Shown: positions 52,042 through 61,190 of the stretch, piece after piece
Position numbering within the stretch: the first letter of the stretch is position 1
Layout: each line of letters opens with the position of its first letter
DNA from: Clostridiales bacterium
GTDB taxonomy: Bacteria > Bacillota > Clostridia > Lachnospirales > Lachnospiraceae
Assembly (NCBI GenBank): GCA_022778745.1
Contig: JALFSR010000043.1
Coordinates: 1 to 61,190, forward strand
Reading direction: 5' to 3'
Length of the DNA stretch: 61,190 bases
Notes under the pieces: model-generated
What the model was told of the DNA's origin: nothing
Seen by the model: the letters and a program-made list of their open reading frames with translations, nothing else
Database searches by the model: none
Made by a program: the position numbers and the translations under genes

Positions 52042-52665
52042 TTGTCTAATCATACTTTTCATGAAAATTTGTCCATCGATGGGCTTTCTTTGCCTGTACG
52101 CACAGTCCATGCATTAAACCGTGCCCAAATCACAACTTTAGATCAACTGCAAACGCTCTCTATCCAAGAGCTTACTCAAATCAGAGGAATTGGAAAAACT
52201 GGAATACAAACATTATTAGCTTTATGTGAACAATACTCCATTCATCTTCCTTTAAAGCCAAATCCGCCTTTTTCGCAATCTTCTCTTCTTAGATTCTTAT
52301 CCCGCAAAACTATCATACTTTTTCGTAAAGTAAATATCTCTACTCTAGAAGATATTCCAATGCACTCTACAGAAGAACTCGTTCAATGGTGTGACGGAAA
52401 TCTATTTCGGGCATCTGAAATTTATAAAGAGCTAGAACTTGCAGGAATTCCTACTCATGCATCTAAATCACCATTTATATTTGAAATTCGCTCTCTTTCT
52501 CCAATTTGTATTTCTAGCCTTCTATGGCACGGAATTGACCGAATTGACCAGCTAATGAATATGAGTGAAAAAGAATTGTACGAGATCCGCAATCTAGGTA
52601 AAAAGCGGGTAGAAGAATTGCTTCAATTTCAAAAAGAACACCATGATCTTTTATCTGTTCTATAA
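52042..52665 (+). CDS. Orphan protein of RNA polymerase alpha-CTD-like / helix-hairpin-helix repeats
   Basis: IDGLSLPVRTVHALNRAQITTLDQLQTLSIQELTQIRGIGKTGIQTLLAL and IRSLSPICISSLLWHGIDRIDQLMNMSEKELYEIRNLGKKRVEELLQF; TTG start after aaaggag. Confidence 0.8.
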   Translation: MSNHTFHENLSIDGLSLPVRTVHALNRAQITTLDQLQTLSIQELTQIRGIGKTGIQTLLALCEQYSIHLPLKPNPPFSQSSLLRFLSRKTIILFRKVNISTLEDIPMHSTEELVQWCDGNLFRASEIYKELELAGIPTHASKSPFIFEIRSLSPICISSLLWHGIDRIDQLMNMSEKELYEIRNLGKKRVEELLQFQKEHHDLLSVL

Positions 52666-52677
52666 AGATAAAATGAG

Positions 52678-52727
52678 CAATCCTTCTTTTCGTGTACTAA
52701 ACACCAAATGATAGATTGCTCGTTTTT
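52678..52727 (+). terminator. Terminator downstream of alpha-CTD-like gene
   Basis: gagcaatc ... gattgctcgttttt. Confidence 0.65.
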
Positions 52728-52735
52728 AACAAGTA

Positions 52736-53551
52736 TCAAAGTGAAGAATTGTTTTCAAAGGAAACCTCTACATTTCCCATACCACATTCAATTTCTACCT
52801 CTGGAGCGTGTTGTGCCTGACTATTAATTTTTTTGTCAGTTCTCGTATATTGTTCTCCGTCTAAACGAATGGCTCCCATTCCACATTTCAATTCATAACG
52901 ATACTCTTCTTTTTTTCCTGTTAAATTTACATTAATCTCTCCCATTCCGCATTGAAAGGAGGCTTCTTCTTGAATAGTTCCACCATAAAAAATCTTTCCC
53001 ATTCCGCATTCCATATTAATTTCTCTTGCAGTTATACGAGAAAAATTTGCCTCTCCCGCTCCTACTTCTGCCTGTAATTCATCTGCTAATAACCCATCTG
53101 CCTGTAATGTACCCGCACCAAGGTTTAGCTTCACTTCTCTGAGTTTTAAATTAGGAATAATAATCGTAATGCGGCTTCTTTTATTATCAATCCAATCTGC
53201 TTGAACGAACCATTTCATTTTTCTGCTTAAATTTCCCGACTTAATATACCATACGCCGTTTTTTACATAAGATTGAAAATCAGAAGATACATTTTCAGAA
53301 TAAATTGAGTATTCATTTCCTTGCTGAATAGTCACATCACAATATTTTAAATCAAAATCAATTTCTTCTACTCCTTGATAAGATTCTGACAGCTGTTTTG
53401 TATTAGAAGCAAGGTAGGATGTAATCTCCCCTTTCCAGCTTGTGAATGAATATTCTAAACCTCCACATGCGATACCAATTCCAAACATTACTGCACCACA
53501 TAAAAGAAAAATGACTGCCGCCAAAAGGCTGAATTTTTGAAACTTTTTCAT
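52736..53551 (-). CDS. DUF4097-family (putative adhesin) membrane-anchored protein
   Basis: N-terminal TM; beta-repeat domain with repeated (E/Q/K)CGMG motifs. Confidence 0.82.
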   Translation of the reverse strand: MKKFQKFSLLAAVIFLLCGAVMFGIGIACGGLEYSFTSWKGEITSYLASNTKQLSESYQGVEEIDFDLKYCDVTIQQGNEYSIYSENVSSDFQSYVKNGVWYIKSGNLSRKMKWFVQADWIDNKRSRITIIIPNLKLREVKLNLGAGTLQADGLLADELQAEVGAGEANFSRITAREINMECGMGKIFYGGTIQEEASFQCGMGEINVNLTGKKEEYRYELKCGMGAIRLDGEQYTRTDKKINSQAQHAPEVEIECGMGNVEVSFENNSSL

Positions 53552-54165
53552 AGCTCCCTACCTTCTTTCTTTTTCCGTCTTCCTTTGAACAGTGCAGAGA
53601 TTTTTCTAACTAATGCTGGTATTCCTTTTCCGAAAATAACAACATAAAGATTAATAAACAATATGGAAACTCCAAGCATCATCATACCTGCTCCGACCAT
53701 CGTAATACCAACTATTGGAACCACAAAGAGTTTCATAATTCCTGATATCAATATAGAGATACCCCCAACAAAAATAATAATTGTCATGATTCCTACTACC
53801 AGCATCATAATTGATAATAAAATCATCATCGTAATACAAACTGCCAGTAATGCTACTCCAATCGGAATCCAAATCGGAAATGTCAATATTGACAAAATAA
53901 TCCAAAGCCAACTATAAGAAGTTCTCTTCTCTGTCTGACGAAATACATCTGCATCCGTTAAGTTTCCTCCATCAGCAATAAATTTTTCTCTGATTCGCTT
54001 CGCATTTTCTGCTGGGCTTCCAATTACTTGTATCATTTCATCCTCAGTCATATCCGGATGATTTTTGAAATAATTATCAAAATAGTTTAGTGTATCCTCC
54101 CGTTCTTTTTCTGGTAAATCTAACAGCAATAAATTTAATTCATTTAAATAACTGTAACGATTCAT
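53548..54165 (-). CDS. DUF1700 family membrane protein
   Basis: LNELNLLLLDLPEKEREDTLNYFDNYFKNHPDMTEDEMIQVIGSPAENAKRIREKF plus TM segments. Confidence 0.88.
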   Translation of the reverse strand: MNRYSYLNELNLLLLDLPEKEREDTLNYFDNYFKNHPDMTEDEMIQVIGSPAENAKRIREKFIADGGNLTDADVFRQTEKRTSYSWLWIILSILTFPIWIPIGVALLAVCITMMILLSIMMLVVGIMTIIIFVGGISILISGIMKLFVVPIVGITMVGAGMMMLGVSILFINLYVVIFGKGIPALVRKISALFKGRRKKKEGREL

Positions 54166-54180
54166 AAAATGATCACCTGC

Positions 54181-55665
54181 TTAACATTCATTATCTAACT
54201 TTAACTCATGAATCACTCGTTTTACAAATTCTGTGTCACTATGTGGATATTTCTTCCCATTTTCTTCCTGATATGTCTCATGACCTAAACCAATAATTGT
54301 AATCATATCCCCTTGTTGTGCATGTTCAATAGCATAACGAATTGCATCTTCACGATTTGGAATAATAATATAGGAACCCGTCGTCTTTGCAAGCCCAACT
54401 TGAATGTCTTTTGCAATAGCATCAAATGTTTCCCAACGATTATGTCCAGCCGTCACAATACTTAAATCTGCAAGTCGTCCGCTCGCCTCGCCCATCTCAT
54501 AACGACGGCTCTTAGAACGATTTCCATCTGCCCCAAACACACATACAATTCGCTTTGGACGGTAGTCTCGCAGTGCTTCCAATAAATTTCTCGTGCTATA
54601 GCCATTATGTGCAAAATCTACACAGACAGAGAACTTATCATTGCGAAATACCATATCAATTCTTCCTTTGATATTCAAATGTGTCAATGCCTGATTGATT
54701 GCTTCTATCGGCACATTGAGATGATCAGCCACACAAATCGCAGCCAATGCATTTCCTACATTAAAATCTCCTGGCATATTAACACAAAAATCTCCACATA
54801 ATCTTCCCTTTACAGAAAATGAAATTCCTGGCTCTTTTTTCGCTCCATCAAAATGCTTCTGATAATTGTATGCAATATAATCGGCATTCTCATCATATCC
54901 AAAAAATTGTACTGGAACGCTGATATGCTCCATAAGAGCTTTTGTGTGCACATCATCTTTGTTCACAAACCCTAATTTGCTATGTTGAATAAGCATTGCC
55001 TTACAATATAAATATTCCGCAAAATCTTTATGTTCATTCGGACCAATATGATCTCCCTCAGAAATATTTGTAAAAATACCATAATCAAACGTAAATCCAT
55101 CTACACGATGCTGCTTCATTCCTTGAGAAGAAACTTCAATTACTGCATGGGTACAGCCTGCCTGCACCATCATATCAAGATACATCTGTACTTCCTGTGC
55201 ATCTGGTGTTGTATTAGAAAGTTCGTACTGCTTGTCTCCAATCACAGCTCCATTTGTACCAAGTGTTCCTGTTTTATATCCCGCTGCTCTTAAAATATCT
55301 GCAAGCATATGGGTACAAGTCGTCTTTCCTTTTGATCCGGTCACTCCGATTGTTATGAGCTTTTCTGCTGGATGTCCATAAAATGCTGCTGCTAAAAGCG
55401 GACTTGCCTTTCTCGTATCCTCTACTAAAATAACTGTGACATTATTTGGAAGTTCCACTTCACGCTCTACAACAATCAGTTTTGCCCCTTTTGCTGCTAC
55501 ATCTGCTACACAGTTATGCGTATCAAATCTCGCCCCTTTAATACACAAAAAGAGATCTCCTTCCTCAACAGTACGATTATCATGAGAAAATCCTGTTATT
55601 TCTTGTTCCAAATCTCCCTGAAGTAATTTATATTCGATTCGTTCTACTAAGTTTTTTACTTTCAT
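54181..55665 (-). CDS. murE: UDP-N-acetylmuramyl-tripeptide synthetase (MurE family)
   Basis: VTGSKGKTTCTHMLADILRAAGYKTGTLGTNG; CVDFAHNGYSTRNLLEALRDYRPKRIVCVFGADGNRSKSRRYEMGEASGRLADLSIVTAGHNR; RBS ggaggatatcaa before internal ATG. Confidence 0.88.
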   Translation of the reverse strand: MKVKNLVERIEYKLLQGDLEQEITGFSHDNRTVEEGDLFLCIKGARFDTHNCVADVAAKGAKLIVVEREVELPNNVTVILVEDTRKASPLLAAAFYGHPAEKLITIGVTGSKGKTTCTHMLADILRAAGYKTGTLGTNGAVIGDKQYELSNTTPDAQEVQMYLDMMVQAGCTHAVIEVSSQGMKQHRVDGFTFDYGIFTNISEGDHIGPNEHKDFAEYLYCKAMLIQHSKLGFVNKDDVHTKALMEHISVPVQFFGYDENADYIAYNYQKHFDGAKKEPGISFSVKGRLCGDFCVNMPGDFNVGNALAAICVADHLNVPIEAINQALTHLNIKGRIDMVFRNDKFSVCVDFAHNGYSTRNLLEALRDYRPKRIVCVFGADGNRSKSRRYEMGEASGRLADLSIVTAGHNRWETFDAIAKDIQVGLAKTTGSYIIIPNREDAIRYAIEHAQQGDMITIIGLGHETYQEENGKKYPHSDTEFVKRVIHELKLDNEC

Positions 55666-55855
55666 TTGATATCCTCCGGTTTTGTACCTTACTAATTCAT
55701 ATTTTAAATGCATCTGCCTCATCCTTACAGAGCATTTTTATTTTTAACAATTTTCTATACAGCAAAAGGAGTGTCTGGCATTTTCTTAGACACTCCTATT
55801 ATAAATCGAAATAAATTCTCTTGTCAAATCATATCCGCAAAAAGACTGCATCAAT

Positions 55856-58105
55856 TTATTTGCTGCATTTTACGATATGATACTGAACCGCACCATATTC
55901 CTTTCCGCTGTTCACTGACTGCATTTCTGCACCATTTGGATCTAAGACATTTGGCAATGGAATGCAAATACCCCCGTTCATCAATGCCGCTCCACTATAT
56001 ACTTGCTCTTTTCCATCAATCTGATACAATGCATCTTTTTGTAATCCTTCTGGTTTTACAATCAGAGTAGCTCCATTTGCATAAACTTTTGTAATTACTG
56101 CACTAACTAATGCTTCTGACTGATCTTCACTGACAAATTCCCATGCCGTATAAGTCTGATTTTGGAATGGATTTGTCAAGCGATAATAAGTTCCATTATT
56201 TACAAGATCAAAGTATTTTTTTGCATTTTCTACTTGAATTTTTGTCAAACGTCTTTCTTCTTCCGTAACCTTTGACAAATCTAGCTCATATCCAAATCCG
56301 CCTGCTGCTGATGCCACAACTCCTCTTGTGTGATATGGAACAACACGTCCTGTCTGATGATTTGGAACTGCGGAGACATGTGCTCCTACTGTCGAGATTG
56401 GATAGCAGAATGATGTTCCATATTGGATTTTCAGTCTCTCAATCGCATCCGTATCGTCACTGCACCAAATTTGAGGAGAATAATACAGCATACCTGGATC
56501 AAAGCGACCGCCGCCACCACTACATCCTTCTAATAATAAGTTCGGATAACGCTGCACAATGCGCTCCAATAAATCATACAAACCAAGCATATAACGATGA
56601 TATGCCTGTCCTTGGCTTTCCTTATCTAATATATTAGAATATACATCGCTCATTGAACGATTCATATCCCATTTTACATATTCAATATTTGCACTGTCTA
56701 AAATAGAACAAATCGCATCAAATAAATAATCAATCACTTCTTTGCGTCCCATATCAAGAACAAGCTGATAACGGCTGCGTCCTGGCTTACGATTTGGACA
56801 CTGCAATACCCATTCTGGATGTACACGATATAAATCACTGTCTTCGTTTACCATCTCTGGTTCAAACCAGATTCCAAATTTTAAACCTAATGCATTTACC
56901 TTTTCTACAAAAGGCTTTAAACCGCCTTTTAATTTCTTTGTATTAACAATCCAATCGCCTAAGCCACTGTAGTCAGAATCTCTCTTTCCAAACCATCCAT
57001 CATCCATAACAAGCATTTCAATGCCAAGCTCGGATGCCTGCTCTGCAATATGAAGCAATTTCTCTTCATTAAAATCAAAATACGTTGCTTCCCAGTTGTT
57101 AATCAAAATCGGACGTCTTGTAAGCTGATATTTACCACGACATAAATGATGACGGTAAATTTTATGATACTGATGCGATAATGACTGAAGTCCGTTTTCT
57201 GAATATGACATAACAACCTCTGGCATCATAAAACTTTCCTTTGGCTTTACATTGTAATGGAACTGATAATCTCCAATTCCAATTACAGCACGAGTCTGGT
57301 TCACTTGATCCACTTCAATCTCTGCTGTAAAGTTACCGCTATAAACTAAACTTATTCCATAACATTTTCCATAATGTTCTGTCGCATCTTTGTCGCAAAG
57401 AATAAAGAATGGATTATGATGATGGCTAGATGCACCTCTTGCACTGCTAAGTCTGTGAATACCATGCATTAAGTTTACTCGTTCCATCTGACGTTCCATA
57501 CAATGACGTCCATGGAAATGAATTAAATCAAAATCTTCATACTGAAAATCTAAACATGCTGAAAGTACTCGATTCAATACAATTGCACTTTCTCCATCAT
57601 TAACAATCTTTGCAGCACGTGTAATTACATCATTTTCCTCAAATACACTGTAATATAAAAGCAGTCTTACATCTGAAGCATATTCTTTTAATGTGATGAT
57701 TAATGTCTCCGCCTCATCTTCTGCTGCATACAATGCTGGCATCCCGTCTACTTGATATTTTCCTTTTTTAATGCAATAACTTTCATAACGAAAATCTGCT
57801 GCATAACTGCCATCTGCATGGACAAGTTCCATCGTTGGCACACGATAATCACCAACTCCATATGTTGGATATTCCTGTGGCAATAAGTCCAAAGAAAGTG
57901 TACGATCCGTCAGCGCATCATATGGATTACCACTGAAACCTCTATCTCGATATGATATTAAATATCCCATTTCGTCCTGTTCACAGATCTTTGATCCATA
58001 ATATACATGCAAAAGTATTCCAAGCGGATTTACCTGCATCTGATAGCTAGAATGATTTGTACTCATTGTGAAAATTTTTTTATTTTCGTTAAAAAAAATA
58101 GCCAT
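55856..58105 (-). CDS. Alpha-galactosidase, GH36
   Basis: PILINNWEATYFDFNEEKLLHIAEQASELGIEMLVMDDGWFGKRDSDYSGLGDW; YVKWDMNRSMSD; LLLEGCSGGGGRFDPGMLYYSPQIWCSDDTDAIERLKIQYG. Confidence 0.96.
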   Translation of the reverse strand: MAIFFNENKKIFTMSTNHSSYQMQVNPLGILLHVYYGSKICEQDEMGYLISYRDRGFSGNPYDALTDRTLSLDLLPQEYPTYGVGDYRVPTMELVHADGSYAADFRYESYCIKKGKYQVDGMPALYAAEDEAETLIITLKEYASDVRLLLYYSVFEENDVITRAAKIVNDGESAIVLNRVLSACLDFQYEDFDLIHFHGRHCMERQMERVNLMHGIHRLSSARGASSHHHNPFFILCDKDATEHYGKCYGISLVYSGNFTAEIEVDQVNQTRAVIGIGDYQFHYNVKPKESFMMPEVVMSYSENGLQSLSHQYHKIYRHHLCRGKYQLTRRPILINNWEATYFDFNEEKLLHIAEQASELGIEMLVMDDGWFGKRDSDYSGLGDWIVNTKKLKGGLKPFVEKVNALGLKFGIWFEPEMVNEDSDLYRVHPEWVLQCPNRKPGRSRYQLVLDMGRKEVIDYLFDAICSILDSANIEYVKWDMNRSMSDVYSNILDKESQGQAYHRYMLGLYDLLERIVQRYPNLLLEGCSGGGGRFDPGMLYYSPQIWCSDDTDAIERLKIQYGTSFCYPISTVGAHVSAVPNHQTGRVVPYHTRGVVASAAGGFGYELDLSKVTEEERRLTKIQVENAKKYFDLVNNGTYYRLTNPFQNQTYTAWEFVSEDQSEALVSAVITKVYANGATLIVKPEGLQKDALYQIDGKEQVYSGAALMNGGICIPLPNVLDPNGAEMQSVNSGKEYGAVQYHIVKCSK

Positions 58106-58520
58106 AATCTCTCTTTTCTGAAAATGATTTTATTTTCAGAAATCCTCCTTCTTGATTATTTTTATTCTGTTTTATATATTAAAGTCAAAAGATAATCTGA
58201 CCTTATATTTTGCGAAATCTAATGTCATGATGTTAAACTCAAACGATATTTTTATATTCATTATTATATCATTTTCTTTTTTTCATTTATATAGTATACT
58301 AAAATCAAAATATATCATTTTACTTCCAACTCTTATATATTGTTAATTCATAGCACATTATGCTATATTAAATATATTCGTAAAATCCCATTCCATTTCG
58401 ATGGAATGTTTCCATTATTACTGTTAAGCGAATATCCTTCATCCTCTTTAAGGCTTGCTTATAACCCGAATAAGATTTTTCCTTGATTTGGTTAAATACA
58501 TTTTAATTTAGGAGGTTTGT

Positions 58521-59383
58521 ATGTGGAATTATTGTCTTCCAAATGCACAATTTGTGCTGAAAATGAGTAATTATGTTGATCTTCTTCCTTATCAAATCGG
58601 TTTTGAAAAATGTGCACCAATGCATTTATTTGGACCTGCAAAACGAAATCATTATTTATTGCATTTTATCACAAGCGGAAAAGTACTTATCAAGTAGGAG
58701 AACGTATTTACTCTCTGCATGAAAATCAGGCATTTTTAATCTATCCAGATGTCATCACAACTTACTATGCAGATTCGACTCACCCATGGAGTTATATATG
58801 GATTGAATTTGATGGAGTGCGTGCGCCAAATTTATTGTCAGACTGCGGATTTTCTTTGCATACCCCAATTTATTCAGCGAAAAATGCAGACTGTTTTCAT
58901 GAACTCATTGAATCTCTGCATTATTTTTTGAAATATCCAAATGAGACTTCTGTTAACTTAATTGGTCATTTATATCTTTTTTTGGATTTATTAGTGAAGT
59001 ATTCCGCACATCCTAGAAAATCTAATTTTAGTACAATTCAAGAATATTATATTCAAGAGGCACTGCATTATATAGAACAAAATTATTACAAAAATCTTAC
59101 AATTGAAGAAATAGCTCTTCACTGTGGGCTGACACGCAGTTATTTTAGTAAATTATTTAAGAAATATTTAGATATTTCGCCACAGTTTTTCTTACTGCAT
59201 TATCGTATGGACAAGGCGTGTGAACTGCTGAGCCGTACGTCTTCTCCTGTCAATGAAATTGCAAAGGCAATTGGATATGAAAATCCACTTCATTTTTCGA
59301 GAGCGTTTAAAAATATTTATCAAGTTTCGCCGCGAAGTTACCGCAATAGCCATAAGTTTTATAAAGAGACACCTGAACACTGA
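58521..59383 (+). pseudogene. AraC-family sugar-responsive regulator with single-base frameshift
   Basis: aggaggtttgt ATG; MWNYCLPNAQFVLKMSNYVDLLPYQIGFEKCAPMHLFGPAKRNHYLLHFITSGK then shift near 58683 into TYQVGERIYSLHENQAFLIYPD...; C-term double HTH intact. Confidence 0.85.
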
Positions 59384-59447
59384 GAGGCGCTATTTACAAA
59401 GATTCTGGATACACAGACAGTAACTGTACTGACCAAACGCCTCTCAG
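59380..59447. terminator. Bidirectional terminator between convergent AraC and ClC genes
   Basis: ctgagaggcg ... cgcctctcag. Confidence 0.6.
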
Positions 59448-59478
59448 CTGTTTATCTACTTATACAAACATATTTTAA

Positions 59479-60792
59479 TTATTTTGATGTCCGATTAATG
59501 AATTCTGCTTGTAATTTAGAGTACATGATTTTTTGGCTGCTATATAATCCGTAGTAGCCAGAAAATACATAGCTGATGCCACAGGCAATACAAAAGAGCA
59601 GAACGTCTGCCGCACCAAATAGTTCGAGTCCTAGCATAATAGATGCGATTGGACAGTTTACTACGCTGCAGAAAAATGCAATCATACCAATTGCTGCACC
59701 AAAGTTCGGGTCAAATCCAAGCAGCGGTGCAGCGACATTTCCGAGTGTTGCTCCAATGAATAGCGATGGTACAATTTCTCCTCCTTTGAATCCAGCACCA
59801 AGTGTTAATGCGGTAAAAATGATTTTTAACAAAAACGCTGCTTTTGGAACATCTGCAGTTAATGCTTGTTCTACCATTTCCATACCTGGTCCATTATATG
59901 TTCGATTTCCAACAAGCAGTGTTGCTGCAATAACAAGAAATCCTCCGACAATAATTCTTTTATATGGATCTTTCAATAATTTTTTATAAATATGGGATGC
60001 GTGGTGCATAGCAGAGCAAAATAAAATGCTGACTAATGCGACGATGATAGATAATCCAATTACTTGAATACAAATAAGTGGTGATAACTCTGGCATTATT
60101 TTTAATGGGAATCGTGTCGGTGCTACATGAAACAATGATGTGATTCCAAATGCAATCGTTGAAGAAATAATACATGGAACAAATGCGCTATAATAAATAA
60201 TTCCAACAGAAATTACTTCCATACTGAAAATCGTAGCAGTGATTGGTGTACCAAACATTGCAGTAAAGACTGCACTCATACCGCACATCATTAAAATTTT
60301 ACGGTCCCGTTCTTCTAGTGAAAGTAAACGCCCAAATTTTGATCCAATACTTCCTCCAATCTGCAATGCAGCACCTTCTCGACCAGATGATCCACCGCAA
60401 AGATGTGTCAAAAGTGTTCCAATAAAAATTAAAGGTGCTGTCCGAAATGCCATAGTTGGTGAATCATGAATGGAATCTAATACCATATTCGTTCCTTTAT
60501 CATCTTCAAACCCACAGCTTCGATAACAAAATACAATAATTACACCTGCTAAAGGCAGCAAATACAATAGCCATGCATGTTCCGCCCGCAATTCTGCGAC
60601 ATACTCCAACAAATGATGAAATACAACACCTACCATTCCGCAGACAGAGCCGACAACAAGAGAACGAAACATCCAATGAATAAAGTATACAATATATTTT
60701 TTTGTTCCTTGAATTTCCCGCTTCATCTCCTCTTTTGCCTGTGCTGTCAGCAGCACTCGTTCTTTTTTTTGTTTGTTTTTATTTTCTCCCAT
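59479..60792 (-). CDS. ClC-family chloride channel/transporter
   Basis: GGSSGREGAALQIGGSIGSKFGRLL; GAGFKGGEIVPSLFIGATLGN. Confidence 0.93.
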   Translation of the reverse strand: MGENKNKQKKERVLLTAQAKEEMKREIQGTKKYIVYFIHWMFRSLVVGSVCGMVGVVFHHLLEYVAELRAEHAWLLYLLPLAGVIIVFCYRSCGFEDDKGTNMVLDSIHDSPTMAFRTAPLIFIGTLLTHLCGGSSGREGAALQIGGSIGSKFGRLLSLEERDRKILMMCGMSAVFTAMFGTPITATIFSMEVISVGIIYYSAFVPCIISSTIAFGITSLFHVAPTRFPLKIMPELSPLICIQVIGLSIIVALVSILFCSAMHHASHIYKKLLKDPYKRIIVGGFLVIAATLLVGNRTYNGPGMEMVEQALTADVPKAAFLLKIIFTALTLGAGFKGGEIVPSLFIGATLGNVAAPLLGFDPNFGAAIGMIAFFCSVVNCPIASIMLGLELFGAADVLLFCIACGISYVFSGYYGLYSSQKIMYSKLQAEFINRTSK

Positions 60793-60900
60793 ATGATTCT
60801 CCTTTGTCGTATTATGGAAAATTTTATTTATTTTTCTTATTTTTTAGTATATATGGAAAAAATTCAAGTTGCAAGCAATTTTGTTATAATCCAACTATTT

Positions 60901-61053
60901 GATACCAAGGTCAAAAGGTCTTGCGTTTCATGCTTGCATGAAAAAGCATAATTTTGGGACTCGCAAAACATGAGAAAGTAGCCCGATTAGGGTGAATTTC
61001 GAATGTTTCTAGGATTGCGAGAACACATAGGGCGGAGCAACCCGTAGGTATGG
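60901..61053. repeat. Interspersed structured repeat, copy B, interrupted at 3' end by an IS
   Basis: gataccaaggtcaaaaggtcttgcgtttcatgcttgcatgaaa...ggattgcgagaacacatagggcggagcaacccgtaggtatgg matches copy A. Confidence 0.88.
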
Positions 61054-61190
61054 TGTGCTACCCGTCAAGTAGACATTTTAAATATCAAAAGTTTTTTGGC
61101 TTTGGCCGCCCGTAACAGGGCGGCATTTTTATGCAGCTAATATCATTTTTTGATGAAACTCTATTGGTGTCAGCTTTCCAAGTTTTCTTT
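61054..61190 (-). mobile_element. IS3-family (IS150-like) insertion sequence, 3' end; transposase C-terminus ends at 61129
   Basis: Terminal sequence tgtgctacccgtcaagtagaca resembles IS150-group inverted repeat; reverse translation ...QRKLGKLTPIEFHQKMILAA* is a typical IS3-family OrfB C-terminus. Confidence 0.8.
61105..61130 (+). terminator. Hairpin terminator just inside the IS end
   Basis: gccgccc gtaaca gggcggc attttt. Confidence 0.7.

Noticed and set aside
53651-53911. Asp/Tyr-rich ORF within the DUF1700 gene
   Set aside because: Out-of-frame shadow of the DUF1700 coding sequence.
1-61190. CRISPR array or prophage
   Set aside because: No regularly spaced direct repeats, cas genes, or phage structural genes were found.

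Overview
The window is a Firmicutes chromosomal segment, most likely Lachnospiraceae/Clostridia-like judging from gene content and low GC. Most genes lie on the minus strand. The core block includes aroE, a DUF5688 gene, tRNA-Arg(CCG), efp, yqeG, ylmC/ymxH, nrdR, prfC, a Crh/HPr-like gene, whiA, rapZ, murB, hprK, uvrC, ftsH, clpX, an HtrA-type protease, pckA, thrC, a DHHW/MBOAT pair, ilvB-ilvD-leuB, hflX, galT-galK, mutY, murE, a GH36 alpha-galactosidase and a ClC channel. Both window edges cut into mobile elements: an IS607-type tnpA start on the left and an IS3/IS150-type transposase end on the right. The items most worth a second look are: (1) an interspersed ~150-180 nt repeat, two good and two decayed copies, whose sequence supports a nested RNA-like fold; (2) a multibranched potential leader RNA directly upstream of leuB; (3) a decaying carbohydrate locus (truncated GH28 joined at a 17-bp perfect palindrome to a broken serine hydrolase); (4) a Crh-like HPr with Glu at the catalytic His position; (5) an orphan protein made of alpha-CTD-like repeats; (6) an uncharacterised coiled-coil protein with no visible RBS; (7) a single-base frameshift in the AraC-type regulator next to the GH36 gene; (8) an MtlA N-terminal fragment. 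No CRISPR array, prophage or recognisable defence island was seen. All assignments come from reading sequence only; no searches were run.
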